Shown here: piece after piece, positions 20,801 to 35,800 of the stretch
Layout: the number at the start of each line of letters is the position of its first letter
Numbering within the stretch: the stretch's first letter is position 1
Assembly: GCA_023410715.1 (NCBI GenBank)
Contig: JAEYPN010000011.1
Location: 1 to 64,000, forward strand
Reading direction: 5' to 3'
DNA length: 64,000 nt
Source: Bacillota bacterium
GTDB lineage: Bacteria > Bacillota_I > Bacilli_A > Izemoplasmatales > UBA1188
Program-made: the position numbers and the translations under genes
The notes under the pieces: model-generated
Databases searched by the model: none
Told to the model about the DNA's origin: nothing
What the model saw: only the letters and a program-made list of their open reading frames with translations

Positions 20801-23800
20801 TTACATTATAGTATCGATCCCTTACTTCTTTTACAGAATATACGGTAAAATTACTCTTAATATCTTTTAAATTTGCAGGTTCTCCATATTCATTTTTCCA
20901 TCCGACAATAACATTAACTTTCGTAGTATCTTCTTGAACCTTGACAACTTTATCATATGACAATGACTTAATCGGATCACTTGCATCATATCCGTATTCG
21001 ATAGTTTGACTATCTAATTTTTCACCCGTTTCGCTATCAACAAACTCAATTGTATAGTATCTGTCAACAGGCACGAATTGAGCTTTAACAGATAAATTAC
21101 TTTCAACCTTTGAGAATTGAATATCCCAATTTGTGAAAATAAAGTAATATAATTTACTTGGTGTCTTTGTTGGATTTAAAGGTGCAATTGCTGATTGTCC
21201 ATAACCAACATTTTGACGAGTCATTATAAAACCATCACCATCAATAAAGATAACTTCATATTCTCTTAATTTTTCTTTAAATAAAGCATTTACATTTATG
21301 TTACGAGTAACACAAGAATAATCAGTATCCCACCCAGCAAATACATAATCATATTGAACTGTACTTTCCTTACTAGGATTATCTGGAGCAACTGCACTGG
21401 TACCATACTCAACAGATTTACTTGAAATAATATTATTATTCCAGTTCAAGAATGTAACAGTATAATATCTATCAACTTTTTTAAATACAGCATTAACCGT
21501 TAAATCTGATTCAACATCCACAAAACTCTTATCCCAACCAATAAAAACATAAACATATAAATCTTCAGGTTCTTTAGTCGGAGTAATATTAGGGGCAACT
21601 GCATTTTCGCCTCTTCCAACATCTTGTGTATCAATCACATGGTCATATCCATCAATAAATTTAACTGTAAAATAGTTATATGTTTCGATAAAGACAGCTG
21701 TTACGGTTACATCTGATGTTACATTTAAGAACGATCCATCCCAATAATCAAATGTGTAAGTAATCTTTGGTGTATTAGTCTTATATCCAACTGGCGAAGC
21801 TGCATTTCCACCATAATTTACAATTTGATAAGTAGTTTCATCGCCATTTATAAAGGTAACTGTATACTTGCGAATATCCTCTTGATATATTGCATAGACA
21901 TCCATATCTGCTTCTACATAATTTACATCCTTATCCCATTTAACAAAGTTATATTGATATGCAACGTTTGTATGTGGTTTATAAGGTGCAGTAGGTAATT
22001 CTAGACATTCACCATAAGTAACTTTCTTTGATAAAATTGGAACATTAAGGTCATATCCATAGAAAGTAACAATGTAATAATACTTAACTTCCTCAAAATT
22101 AGCTTGAATTTCAAGGTCATCTTTTACAGCTTTATAATCACCAAGCCAACCAATGAACTTGTATGCACGACTCTTACTTTCGTCTTTAAGATCGATTAGC
22201 GGATCCTTTGTTGGTTTACCAACTGGGGTTGTCGCATCATATCCATAGTAAATTGTTTGACGATCAAATACTTTACCATTACCATCATAGAAAGTAACTG
22301 TAACAGTTCTTAATTTTTGAATAAATTTAGGGGTTAAAATAATTTCACCAGTAACAATATCCTCATTAACATCAAATTCTATATCATTAAGATACCAACC
22401 AGCAAAATCATATGCGTACATGCCTGAAGGCTCTTTTGTAGGAGTTTTAGTTGGAGACCCAGGAGATAACAAATATTCTCCTTTTACTCTTTCTAATTCG
22501 CTGCCATCACCATCCATGAAGATAACATCATAATATCTGTCAATTCTTTCAAATGAAGATGTAATTGTCATATCCCCTGTAACAAGGGCATTCAAATTAT
22601 CCCAAGAAGTAAATTTATAAGCATCATTATCTTTTGAATACTTAGTAGGATTGTTTGGAGGCTCTGGAATGTTACTCATATATGGTAATTTAATTGTATA
22701 GAATACTTTATTATTACCATCTAAGTATGTCAACGTATACTCTCTTACTATTTCTTCATATTGAGCAACAAAAATTGTATCTTCTTTAATTTGCGTATAA
22801 TCTTTATCCCAACCTTTAAATATATAAACCGTACTTGCAGTTGATTCTCTCGTTGGCTTATTAATTGGCTCAATAGCAGCAGATAAATATTCAACACCTT
22901 CAGTCACCTTTAATTCTGTGTAATCGTAATTAACAAAGGTAACTTTATAATAACGAGGTACTACCGTGAAGGAAGGTTTGATAACATAGTTTTGATAGAT
23001 TTCGGTTTCAAAATCAAAAACCCAACCTGTAAACTTATAAGCATTTTCGCCATAAGGTCTTTGTGTAGGAATATCTATTATTGGAGTAGCTTTATGCCCA
23101 TATTCCACTTTATCTTCTTTAAAGAACTGACCATCGCCATTTTCATAAGTAAGGGTATAATATCTATCATACTCTATATATTTAGCTTTAATAATCGTTG
23201 TATTTAATATTGGTTGTGTAAAGTCAAAATCCCATGCATCAAAGAAATATACTTTAGCATAACTTGGATTTTTTTCAGGAATTAACGTTGTTTCCTTAAC
23301 TAAATCACCATGCCATACACTTACACTATCAATATATTTACCATTACCATCAACAAAGTAAACCATATGTTCAGATATTTTCCATTGAGCTTCAAGTTCA
23401 ACATCATCATCAAGTGTAAAGACGTTAATACTAATACCATTATTATCAGTATATTGTAATAACTTACCACTTGCATTACGGTAATACCAACCTATAAACT
23501 CAAAGCCAAGTTTAGTAGGAACATTTAACTTATAATGTTCACCACTTATTACATAACTTTCTTCGACTAAAGCATTACCAGTTGCGCCATTATAGTTATA
23601 CGTAATTGTGTATATTGTTGTTAATGTCGATTGTTTTGATAAATCCTGAATCATTCTAATTACTTCAGGATACTCGCTACTTCTTCCGGTATTAGCATTA
23701 ACCATTGAGAAAGTCCTCAATTGTGGATAATTAAAATAACCATCAATATTTTGTTCATCAGTCCAAGCATTTGAAGTGAAATTCATTTGGGTAAGATTTG

Positions 23801-26800
23801 TGCCTAACGCACCTACACCAATCATAAAATTCTTATCTAGAGAAAATGTAGTTTCACTATCTACCGAATTACTTACAGCTCGATCAGGTTTTATATTAAC
23901 TCCTATAGAACGATAAGCACTAAGAATTCTTGAATCGTAGTATGAATAACTTACTAATCCAGAATATAAGAATCCTACAAGGGCACCAACATCTTTACGA
24001 CCATAAATGATTCCAATATTATATGTATTTGTTATATTTCCACTAACATAACCACTAATACCACCAGTATATTGATATCCCGTTATTTGACCACGGTTAT
24101 ATGCATCACTAATTGTACCAAGGTTTGCACCTGCAATACCACCAGTGTTGTTATAACCACTTATTGTTGCTTGATTATAGACATTTTCAATAGTTCCTTT
24201 GTTAATACCAGCAACTCCACCAGTATAATTACCACCAACAATTGATCCAGAAACTGAGAAGTTCTTAACCACTCCTGTTTTTCCAATATGACCAAAGATG
24301 GCACTATAATCTAGGGCTTTTGTCACTTTAATATTAAAATCAACACCATTACCATCAAAATATCCATCAAATGAATTGATTTCATTACCAATACTAATAA
24401 AAGAATTAGCAGTTGAGAAATCAAATTGACTAACACTGTTATCTACTTTGAAGTAGACACCACTATATTTATTACCTGTATTGACAGTTTCAGCAAGCGT
24501 TATGATATCACTATTATTATAGATAATATATGGATCAGATTTTGTTCCCTCACCAACATAGAATGATATACTTCGAACTGATTCTAATGAATCATTTCGA
24601 ATTGTTGAATTAGCACTACTTGCAAAGGCTCTAATCTGTGGATAGAATGACCACTGGTCATATGATGATGTAGCTATAAATGCGGTTGGGTATGCATAAT
24701 TCATCTGATATTGATTTTCACCAATACTATATAAGCCAATCATGTAACCATGATACAAGCCTTTAACGCTTGAAGTTTCTGGTTTGTTACTGATTGCATT
24801 AAGAGGTTTTGAAGCGTCACCAGGATTAAAATTGTTAAGTTGATTGATGTCATAATAACTACGTTCAACTGTTCCACCAATACTAATACCAACAATTGTT
24901 CCAAGTGATTGAAGACCGGTAACACTACCAGTATTATATGTATCGGTTACTAACCCATCTGTCATGTGACCTAAGATACCACCAGATATCGTTCCTTTTG
25001 AACGAATCTTTCCAGTATTGTAACTCGATAAAATCTCTGCAGTATATCCTTTCTTTGATATTTGTGAACCACTAATACCACCAGCAATACTCTTTGAAAC
25101 AGTAATATTACCTGTGTTGAAGCATTGCATAATGTAATAACTATTTTCACCAGCAATACCACCAGCTTGATCACTAGCACTAACATTACCAGTATTATAA
25201 GAGTATTTTATAACATGGTAATTCTTTCCAGAAATTCCACCAATACTTGTTTTACCTGTAATTTCTCCTTTATTATAAGAGTATTCAATAGTACCAGTAT
25301 TTTCACCAGTAATACCACCAGCATAGGTTCCACCCATATTAAGAGTTCCATTATTACTTGAATTCTGAATAGTGCCTTCATTAAATCCAACGATTCCACC
25401 AATGTGATTACCCTCATTACTCTTAATATTAGCATTATTAATTACATTATTAACAGTACCAAGGTTTCGACCAGCAAGTCCACCAACATAACTCTTACCA
25501 ATAACTGATCCAGAAATAACTAAATTACTGATCTTAGCATTTGGTCCAATTGTATGAAAAATACCTTGATAATCAGCACTACTACTATTTAGATTCACAA
25601 CAAAGTTAGCATTATTGCCATCAATAATTCCATCAAAATTAGCAAATGAAGTTCCGATTGGTGTATAACCTAAACCACTGTACGATAAATCAATAACGAC
25701 AACCCCAGCAGCTACTTTGAAGTATTTACCGGTAAACATATTAGAATTACCAGTAGCATCGCCATAACCGACATATTCAGCAATCTTTTTCATATCATAT
25801 CCATCGTAGATAATAAATGGATCATCAATTTTACCAGTTCCCTCAAAATCACAAATTGTAATTGAAGTCTTTGATTTTTCTCTAGTATATGCTTTTTCAC
25901 TATTATTAAAGGCATTTAATTCTGGATAATAATGCGTAAAATCGATGTTATTTTGCATCGTCCATAGTGAAGTAGTAAAATTCATTTGTTTTTCATCTAG
26001 GCCTATAGCTTTAGTGCCGGTCATCTCACTAAGTGATAATCCTTTAACGTTATTAATATCAGCTATTCCATAAATAGCACTAGTAACTTTTTGTTCACCT
26101 AAAGCATATTGAGTATTATCAGTAATAGTCTTATCATAATATGCATTTACAATATTTCCAGAATTACTTGAGGAAATACCGCTAACATTTGATAAGCCAC
26201 GAACGACACCAGCATGATATACTTCTCTAATATCACCAGTATTAATTGAAGTTATTCCACCAACATAAGAACTTGAAGAAATGATTCCTGCGGTATTATA
26301 CGCATATTTGATACTTCCTTCATTTTTACCGGCGATTCCACCTGTGTATTCTTGACTTACTGTAATGCCACCAAAGTTAAAGGCATACTCAATTTGACTT
26401 CCACTAGCATTAAGACCAACTAGTCCACCTGTATATTGTCCACTACTATTTATTGAGCCAACATTATAGGAATTCTTTATTGATCCAGAATTTGTTCCGA
26501 CTAGTCCTCCAATGTAACTAATAGTTCCATTAACTAATCCAGCAAATTCAGAATTCTCAATATTTGAAATATTTTTACCAATCAAACCACCAACTTGGGA
26601 ATTACCAGTGACATTTACTTCAGAATGAATATTGTAAACTTCACCACTATTATATCCCGTAAGTCCACCAACATATTTTTCTCCAGTAACATAACCATAT
26701 AAATTTAAGTTACATACGATTCCAGTTGGACCAATATATCCAAATAATCCAGTATATTCTGCATTATTAACATCAAGATATATATTCGCATTGTTACCTT

Positions 26801-29800
26801 CTAAATATCCTTCAAATGGATTAAGATTTGATCCAATTGGTCTAAATGCTAACCTATTATCATCAAGTCTAAATTCAATTCCTAAATCTGAATATACTCT
26901 AAAATATACGCCATTAGTTTGTGCCCCTTGCAATGTAAGAATAGCGATAGCAACAATATCAGATTCATTATAGATTAAATAAGGATCATCAGCACTACCA
27001 CTCCCTGTAAATATATTCGTTGTAACTGATGTTCTTGAAATATTTCTGGAAGTTATATTTGTACTATTAGCAAAGTAAGGTAATTGTGGATAGTAAGTTT
27101 TATATCCATCACTTGCTCGTAATGTAAATACACCCGAATCAAAAATGACTTTATATAAATTGACTCCACTGATTTGTGAAGTATAAACACCACATACAGT
27201 ATCAGAATCAATTAAATTACCAACAGCTCGAGAAGGTTTATAAGTACTACTTGACGCTTGATTCTTATTAATATCATAATAGGCATTAAAGATTGTACCA
27301 TAGCTAGTATTATAGCCAATTACGCCACCTACACTACCAGCTGCTCTTAGATTAACTAATCCTGTATTATAAACATTTTTAATTAACCCTTGATTATAAC
27401 CAACAACTCCACCAGCATAGTTTCTTGCATTTATCGAAGCAACATTGTAACTATTTTCGATTGTAGAATTACGAGCATTTTGGCCAACGATACCACCAGC
27501 TTGATCATATGTTGTAACAGAGATTTCTCCAGTATTAAAGGTATTGCGAATAATGCCTTCATTATAGCCAACAATTCCCCCAGCATAATAATCTTTAGCA
27601 TAAACAGTAGCTGTATTATAAACATTTTCAATTAAACCTTTAGACCTACCAGCAATTCCCCCAGCAAATCTTAAAGCAGAAACTTCTCCGGATACACTCA
27701 AATTGCAAACAACACCATATTGACCAACAAATCCAAATAATCCTTTGTAATAAACATTGGTATCAACTTGATACAATATAAAGTTAGCGCCATTACCATC
27801 AAAATGTCCATTGAAGACGTATGATTCATTTCCGATTGGAACATATCCTAGACTAACATCTGATAAATCAATTTGTGATACTCCATTAGCAACTTTAAAG
27901 TACTTACCAAGAAGCGTTTCACGGGCAATTGATAAATCTGAAATAGCCTTCATATCATAAGCATTACGAATGATATATGGATCATCTTTAGTACCAGTTC
28001 CATCATTAAAACGACCAACTGTTACTGATTTTTTAGATGCAAGTTTAATACCGGAAACAGTATTATTTGCAAAATAACTTAGTTCTGGATAATAAGAATA
28101 ATATCCAAATGGAACTGTTCCTTTAAACTTATCTATATTTAAAACCAAACCTATATTGACATCAGTAATATTACCTGAAGCCATTTTCACATGTTCAAGA
28201 CCATAAATTAAGAAACTTCCGACAACATCACCTATAGCTTCGCTAGCAACATTTCTTCCACTTCCATCATAAAGAGCATTATCAATAATATCGATATTAT
28301 AATATGAATTAGTAATAGTTGCTTCGCTTCCTTTATAACCAAGAAGGGCGCCAACACGAGAGTCAGCACATACAACTGATACGACATAAATATTATCGAC
28401 AATACCAGTATGGTATCCAGCTATACCACCTACATATGAAGTTCCAGTTACATCACCAATGATATAGGCATAAGTAATACTATTAGTATTATAACCAACT
28501 AAGCCACCCACATAGTTTCTTCCTTGAACATCGGCAGTTGAATATACGGTATTAATTGTTCCTTGATTATACCCAGCTATACCACCTATGTAGTTATTAC
28601 CAACAATTGATCCAGAAACTGAAAATTGATATACATTAGCGCTTGTACCTAAATTACCAAAAAGACCAATATATGATTTTTCATTATCTGTAAAATTAAT
28701 ATTAAAATTAACACCATTACCATCAAAATCACCATTGAAGACAAAGAATTCATTTCCAATTGGTTGGAAATTTAAGCTAGCTTGCGACAAATCAAAGTTA
28801 ACAGCATTATTTCGAACTTTGAAATAAACACCTTTTAGGTCATTACCACTTGCTACTAAATCCGATAGTATCTTCATATCATATTCATTAACAACGATAT
28901 AAGGAGAATCTACTAATCCTTCTCCAGCAAAGATATAAGATTTTACGGAATTAAATGAATCAGTATTAACATTTTCAATTTTGTTTGTTGAAAAAACCTT
29001 TAATTGTGGATAATATGCATCAAGACCAATGTTTTCAACAAATACCCAATAATTACTATCTAACTTAACATTTAAATTATTAGAACCTGTAAGTTTATCT
29101 TTTTCAACACCTAAAAGGGTCTCTTTTTCCCAATCGTCCAATTTATTACCAACTGAACGAATTGGATTAATTCCTAAATTAGTTTGGTCTGCTTCAATAA
29201 TTGATAAATCATAGTAAACGTTAGTTTGGACATTTGTACCACTAACATATCCAACCACACCACCGACATCATTAATATTACTACCACGAACAATTGATGC
29301 ACTATAACTATCTTCTAAGACACCAATATTTAAACGACCAATAATACCACCAACATAGTTGCCACTTCCAACAATACTATTACGATTGTAAGCATGGTAT
29401 ACATTAGTATTATCAGCGTAACCAATAATTCCACCAATGTTGCTAACTCCAGAGATTTCTCCAAAGTTATAAACATTTTCAAATGTTGATTGAGTGGAAT
29501 TTCCACTTATTCCACCAACGCTATTTCTAGTACCTTTAACATTGGCAAGGTTGTAACAATTGATGATCTTTGTTTTAGTAGATTTACCTACTAAACCACC
29601 AACATAATCTCGACCATTGACTATTGAATCAGTACTTGTGCCATTAATGTTAATAGTTCCACCAACATTATAAACATTTTCAATTGTTGCATCAGTTGCA
29701 TAACCAACAACTGAACCAACATAATCTAATCCTTTTACAATTCCACATACTTGGAAGTCATGAATATAAGCTCCAGCTCCTAAATAAGAGAACAGACCAA

Positions 29801-32800
29801 CTGAATTAGAATTTGGCATATCAAAATTAAGAATAAATGTAACATTACTACCATTAAAGTTACCACTGAATCCATATGAACTTGCAGGTGATGTTGTATT
29901 GTATAAACCAATTGGTTTAAAACCTAAATTAGGATCGGTTAAATCAATTACGCCTATACCACCTAAAACCTTCAAGTATTGATTTTGGAAACTATACTTA
30001 CTAGCAACAATATTGGCAAAGTTAACCATATCTTGAGCATTACGAATAATAAATGGATCATTTTGGGTTCCTTTACCAACTGCAAAAATTACTTTTTTAA
30101 CTGATTCAAGTGATGCAGCCTTGATAACTGTATTAGTACTATTATAGAAACCAGCTATTTGTAAGTAATATGCATATAAACCGCTAGTGTTTGTATATAT
30201 CCAATTAGTATCAAAACGTAGTAATGTATTAGCATTTGTAACCATATCATCTGCTATTAAACCACGAACATATTGAATATCTCTAGTGCCACCAACAGCG
30301 GTTGTTGGAATTGAGTTATCAATACTTTCACATAACTCATTTACATCTTTATTGTAATATGCGTAATCAACATTTCCACTATTATTACCAACAACTCCAC
30401 CTATGTATTTATTACCATCGACTACTACAGCCGCATAAACATCATAAATATCTTTTTGGTTTTCACCAACGATACCACCAACATAATTATTAGCCTTAAT
30501 CTTTTCAGCAATATAGTAAGCATATGAAACTTCACCATAGTTTCTACCAACTAAACCACCGACATAATCATGGCCATTAACAGTTGCTGTTGAATAAACT
30601 TCAGTAATTTTACCATAGTTTATACCGGCTATACTACCAACATTATTCTCAGCACTAACATTACCACTTACAGATAAACAATGAATAACGCCATATTGAC
30701 CAACATAGCCAAATAAGCCAGCTAACTCCCCACCATTAATATTAATAATGAAGTTGACATAATTACCATTGAAATATCCATTGAATGGATTTTCTAAACT
30801 ACCGATTGGAGTAAAGCCTAAACTAGATTCAGAAAGGTCAATAACTCCTAATTTATTAAAGACAGCATAATACAAACCCGTTGTATCATAACCTTTACTA
30901 ATATAAAGACTTAAAGTGTACATATCATATTTAGTTTTAATTAAATATGGATCGTCTTCAGTACCACTACCAGCAAGTCCACTTATTTTAACTGATAATA
31001 ATGAATCAGCACTAATTGCTGCCGTATTATTAGCAAAGAATATTAATTGTGGATAATAACTAAATTCACCATTTGATTCAAGAGCTACCCAAATTCGCTT
31101 GTCAAACATCATTAAACTATCATTAAGGGCCTGGATTCCAACAATATCGCTACGTTCAAGTTTTTTTACCGTTTCCGTATCAACAGTTCCAATTGCTCCA
31201 CTAGGAACAGTATAACCACTAGCAACAAGACTAATATCATTTAAAGAAACATCATAGAAACTATTATTAGCTAATGCAGTACTAATTTCTGTATATCCAA
31301 TTATTCCACCAAGATAGCTTTTGCCATATACCTGACATGCTGAATAGGATGTATCTAAAGTTGTTGTATTACGACTAAGGCCAGCATAACCAATAATACC
31401 ACCAGTATAGATTGAACCTTTAATTATTCCACGGCTATAAACATCTTTAATCTCAATTGTTGAAGCCGCGCCAATAATTCCACCAGTTCGATCATTACCC
31501 GTAATATTAGCAAAGTTATAACATTCATTAATGAAACTCTTTGCATATCCTGCTAAATTGGCACCAACAATACCACCAGTATATTGAGATGTACCGGTAA
31601 CATTTCCATTGTTATATGATTTTTGAATAGTTGAGGCATTTGTCAATTGACCAGCAATACCACCAACATAACTTACACCTGTTACTTCAGCTTTATTAAT
31701 TACATTTATTAATAATACATTATTTTCAGCTGAACCAACAATTCCACCGACTCTATTTCGACCAGTAACAACACCAGTTACCGTTAAATTTTTAATCGTT
31801 GCATTAGTTAAATTACCAAATAAACCAAAGTAATCAGAGTTTATACCAACTAAGTTAAGGTTGAATACAACATTATTACCATCAAAGCAACCACTGAATG
31901 GATAGTTTAAACGACCAATTGGTAAATAGTTCAAATCTGGATCGCTTAAGTCTATAACTGTAATGCCATCTTTAATCTTAAAGTATTTACCACTGAATGG
32001 ATGACCACTAACAACAAGATCAGATAACATCTTCATTTCTTTAGCATTAACAATAATATATGGGTTAATTGAAGTTCCAGTTCCATCGCTAAATTTTGAA
32101 GTAACAACACTAGCTAATGATTTAGCTATAATATTTTGATTTACATTCTTTGCGAATGTTTTTAATTGAAGATAGTAAGTTACTAAATTACCATTAACAA
32201 CTTCATATCCTCTAACTTCCCATTTACTACTATTAAAATCAACATAACCTTTATTAATAACATCACTTCCAGTTAAATTCTCTTTATCAAGTCCTTTAAC
32301 TGTAGTTGAATCATCTTTATTTCCATAAGCACTACTTGGTTTAATTAATCCATATTCTGTATTCGCTTTTGTAATCGCCATATTATCATAATATGAATTT
32401 AACGATGTACCAGTTTCTTCATTACCAATAATACCACCAACTAAACTAATTCCATATACAAAACCACGATTATATGTTTCCTCAATCGTACCTAAATTTT
32501 TACCACTTATTCCACCGACATTGTTATATCCTTTAATGGTTCCAAGATTATATGCATATGATAACTTAGCATTTTCTTCATTGTAACCAACAATTCCACC
32601 AACAAAATCGTAACCTATTATGGTTACTGAAGAATATACATCAAGAATTTGTGAATTAGAATAACCAGCAATAGCCCCAACATAATTAGCGCCGGTAATT
32701 ATACCAGTTACTGAAAAGTTTTTAATAGTTCCATCACTAACATAACCAAATAATCCTTGATAATCATCACCATTTAGATTAAGAACGAATTCAGCACCAT

Positions 32801-35800
32801 TACCATCAAAATTACCTCTAAATGGAGTTAAAGCGTTTCCAATTGGTTTGAAAGATGATAACAATATAAATGAATATATTGAATCAGTTAATGATAAGTC
32901 GCGAACTTTAAAATATAATCCGTATAAATCATGCCCATTACTTACAATATCACTTAAAGTGTTTAAATCTCTTTCATAGTGAATTATATATGGGGATAAT
33001 AAAGTACCACTACCATAAAAGGCCATGGTTTTAACTGCATCTTTCGAATCAGTTCTCACCTTTTCACTCTTATCAACAAAAATATTTAGTTGAGGATAGT
33101 ATATATATAATCCATCGCCATTTTCTAATTTCCAGTAATTAGTGTCAAAATTTAGTTGTTCTGGCGAAGGACCAATTACACCTTTACCGGTCATATAGTA
33201 TTTATCCAAAGCAATAGTATTTGTTCCTACATAACCATTACCAACTGGTTTAGTAGGTTTACATGTACCAGTAACAGCGTTACTTGTATCAATTAATGTT
33301 TGATCATAATATGAATTACTAATTGTACCCGATTCTCGAACACCAACGATACCACCAACATAACTAGATGCTGAAGAAACAGCGTATACTGCTGAAGCAT
33401 TATATACATAATTCATAGTCGTACTATAAAATCTACCAACAATACCGCCAACATAAGATGATGTACCAATAACAGTTCCTGTATTAAATAGATTTGATGA
33501 AGTTCCAATATTAAACTGTCCGGCAATTCCACCAACAAATTGATTACCATTAATAGTTCCACTATTGTAACTTTCACTAATTCCATATGCAGCGGCTAAA
33601 CCATAATAATAGCCACTGATGCCACCAACATAATTGCGACCAGTAATTGAAGCGTTATTATATACTGCTTTAATACTACCACTAGTTTCTGAATAACCAA
33701 CAACACCAGCGACATAGTCTAAACCGACAACGTTACCAGTGACGCCTAAATTACTAATTATTGCATTATTTGTATATCCGAATAAGCCAACATAACTTTC
33801 ATTAGGTAAATCAATATCGACAATAAAGAGGGCAAAATTACCATCAAAGTATCCGCTAAACTTAGCAGTTGATTTACCAATTGGACGATAATTAATTCCT
33901 CGTAAATCGATTAATGTTACACCATCAGCTACTTTAATATAAACATTAGCTAAGTTTGTTCCACTATTTACGATTTCGGAAATGACTTTCATATCTTTTT
34001 CAGAACTTATTAGTAAAGGATCATTTTCCGTTCCACTACCAACCGATTGGTTAAGGCCTCTAGTTGTAACATCAGTTACTGATTTAGTCTTAATTACGGT
34101 ATTAGTATGTGATGCAAAAATCGTTAATTGTGGATAGTAGATATAGAACTTACCATTTGTAAATACTGAAGGTTTTAGCGTCCACTTATCAGAGGTAAAA
34201 TTCAAATAGCCATCTATTATTAGGTTTGGTCCAGTTAAATCTTCTGTATCCACTCCCCTAACATTGGTTGTTTCATTTGTGTTTCCACAAGCTTGAACTG
34301 CTTTAGTTTTTGTGCCATTATATGCAAAATCTTCAATTACGTTTCTATCGTAATAAGAGTTACGTGTCGTACCTTGTTCCTTACCAATAATTCCCCCGAC
34401 TAAAGAGTTACCTAGTACTATTCCACGGTTATACACTTCTTCAATAATTCCATTATTTACACCAACAATACCACCAACATTAGTTGTTCCACTAACCGTG
34501 TTAACATTGTACGTATATTGAATCATCGAGTCTAGGCCATTATAACCAGCAATACCACCAACGTTATTTGTTCCACTAACTGTGGCATTGACATAGACAT
34601 CACTAATTAAAGAATTAGAGTATCCAGCTACACCACCAACATAATCAACACCCGTTATACTTCCAGTTACAGATAGATTCTTTATACTACCATCAGTAAC
34701 ATAACCAAATAATCCTTGATAATTACCTCCACTAATATTAATGGTGAAGTTCATACCATTTCCATCAAAATGACCTTTAAAAGGTTTTGATAATGAACCA
34801 ATTGGAACATATGTTGAAGATAGTTCAATGTTCCCAATAGTTGTTGTAATCACTTTGTAATATACATTACTTGTATTATTGCCACTTAAAACATATAAAG
34901 ATAAATAATCCATGTCTTGATATGTTCTAATTTCATATGGATTATTAATAATTCCATATCCACTAAACATATAAGTTGTTACTGAATTATATGAATCAGC
35001 TTTTTGCATTTCGGTTCCATTACTAAAATATTTTAATTGAGGATAGAAAGCATTTGTTCCATTACTATCTGTAAACTTCCATTTTGTCTTATCAGAAAAT
35101 TTAAGATCATTTATATTTCCATAAGATCCTATTATTTCACTATGTTGTAATCCCTTAACATCAGTGCCTGAACCACCATAATATTCACTAACTGGATTAT
35201 TAACTAGAGTATATCCGGCAAGTTGTGGTGATTGTAATACTTTACTAATATCATAGTATACATTCTTATTAGTTGAATAAGATGAACGTCCAAAAATACT
35301 GCCAATATATGAATTAGTCTTAGAGTAAGTTGCACCGGCTACATATGAATTATATACATAACTACTATAAGGATATCCGATTAAACCACCAATATAACTT
35401 ACACTTCCAATAACAGTTCCTATACTATAAGTATCAGTTATAGTACCTGAATTGGTATGTCCAACTAGACCACCAACATATTGATTTCCAGTTATATTAC
35501 CAATATTGTAACAATTTGATAAAATATAAGTTGTTGATGTAGGTGTGTATGCTCCAACAACACCACCAACATACTGATTTCCGGTTATAGTAGCACTATT
35601 ATAAACACCAGTAATAAAGGAATTTCCATTTGCTTGACCTACTGGTCCAGCAACATACATATTTCCCAAAACTGATCCCGATGTTGAAAAGTTCTTGATG
35701 TTGGCATTAGTAACGAAGCCAAACAAACCAACATAATTATTTGAAGAAAAGTATAAATCTAAAATAAAGTTTACACCATTACCATCGAATGTACCATTAA

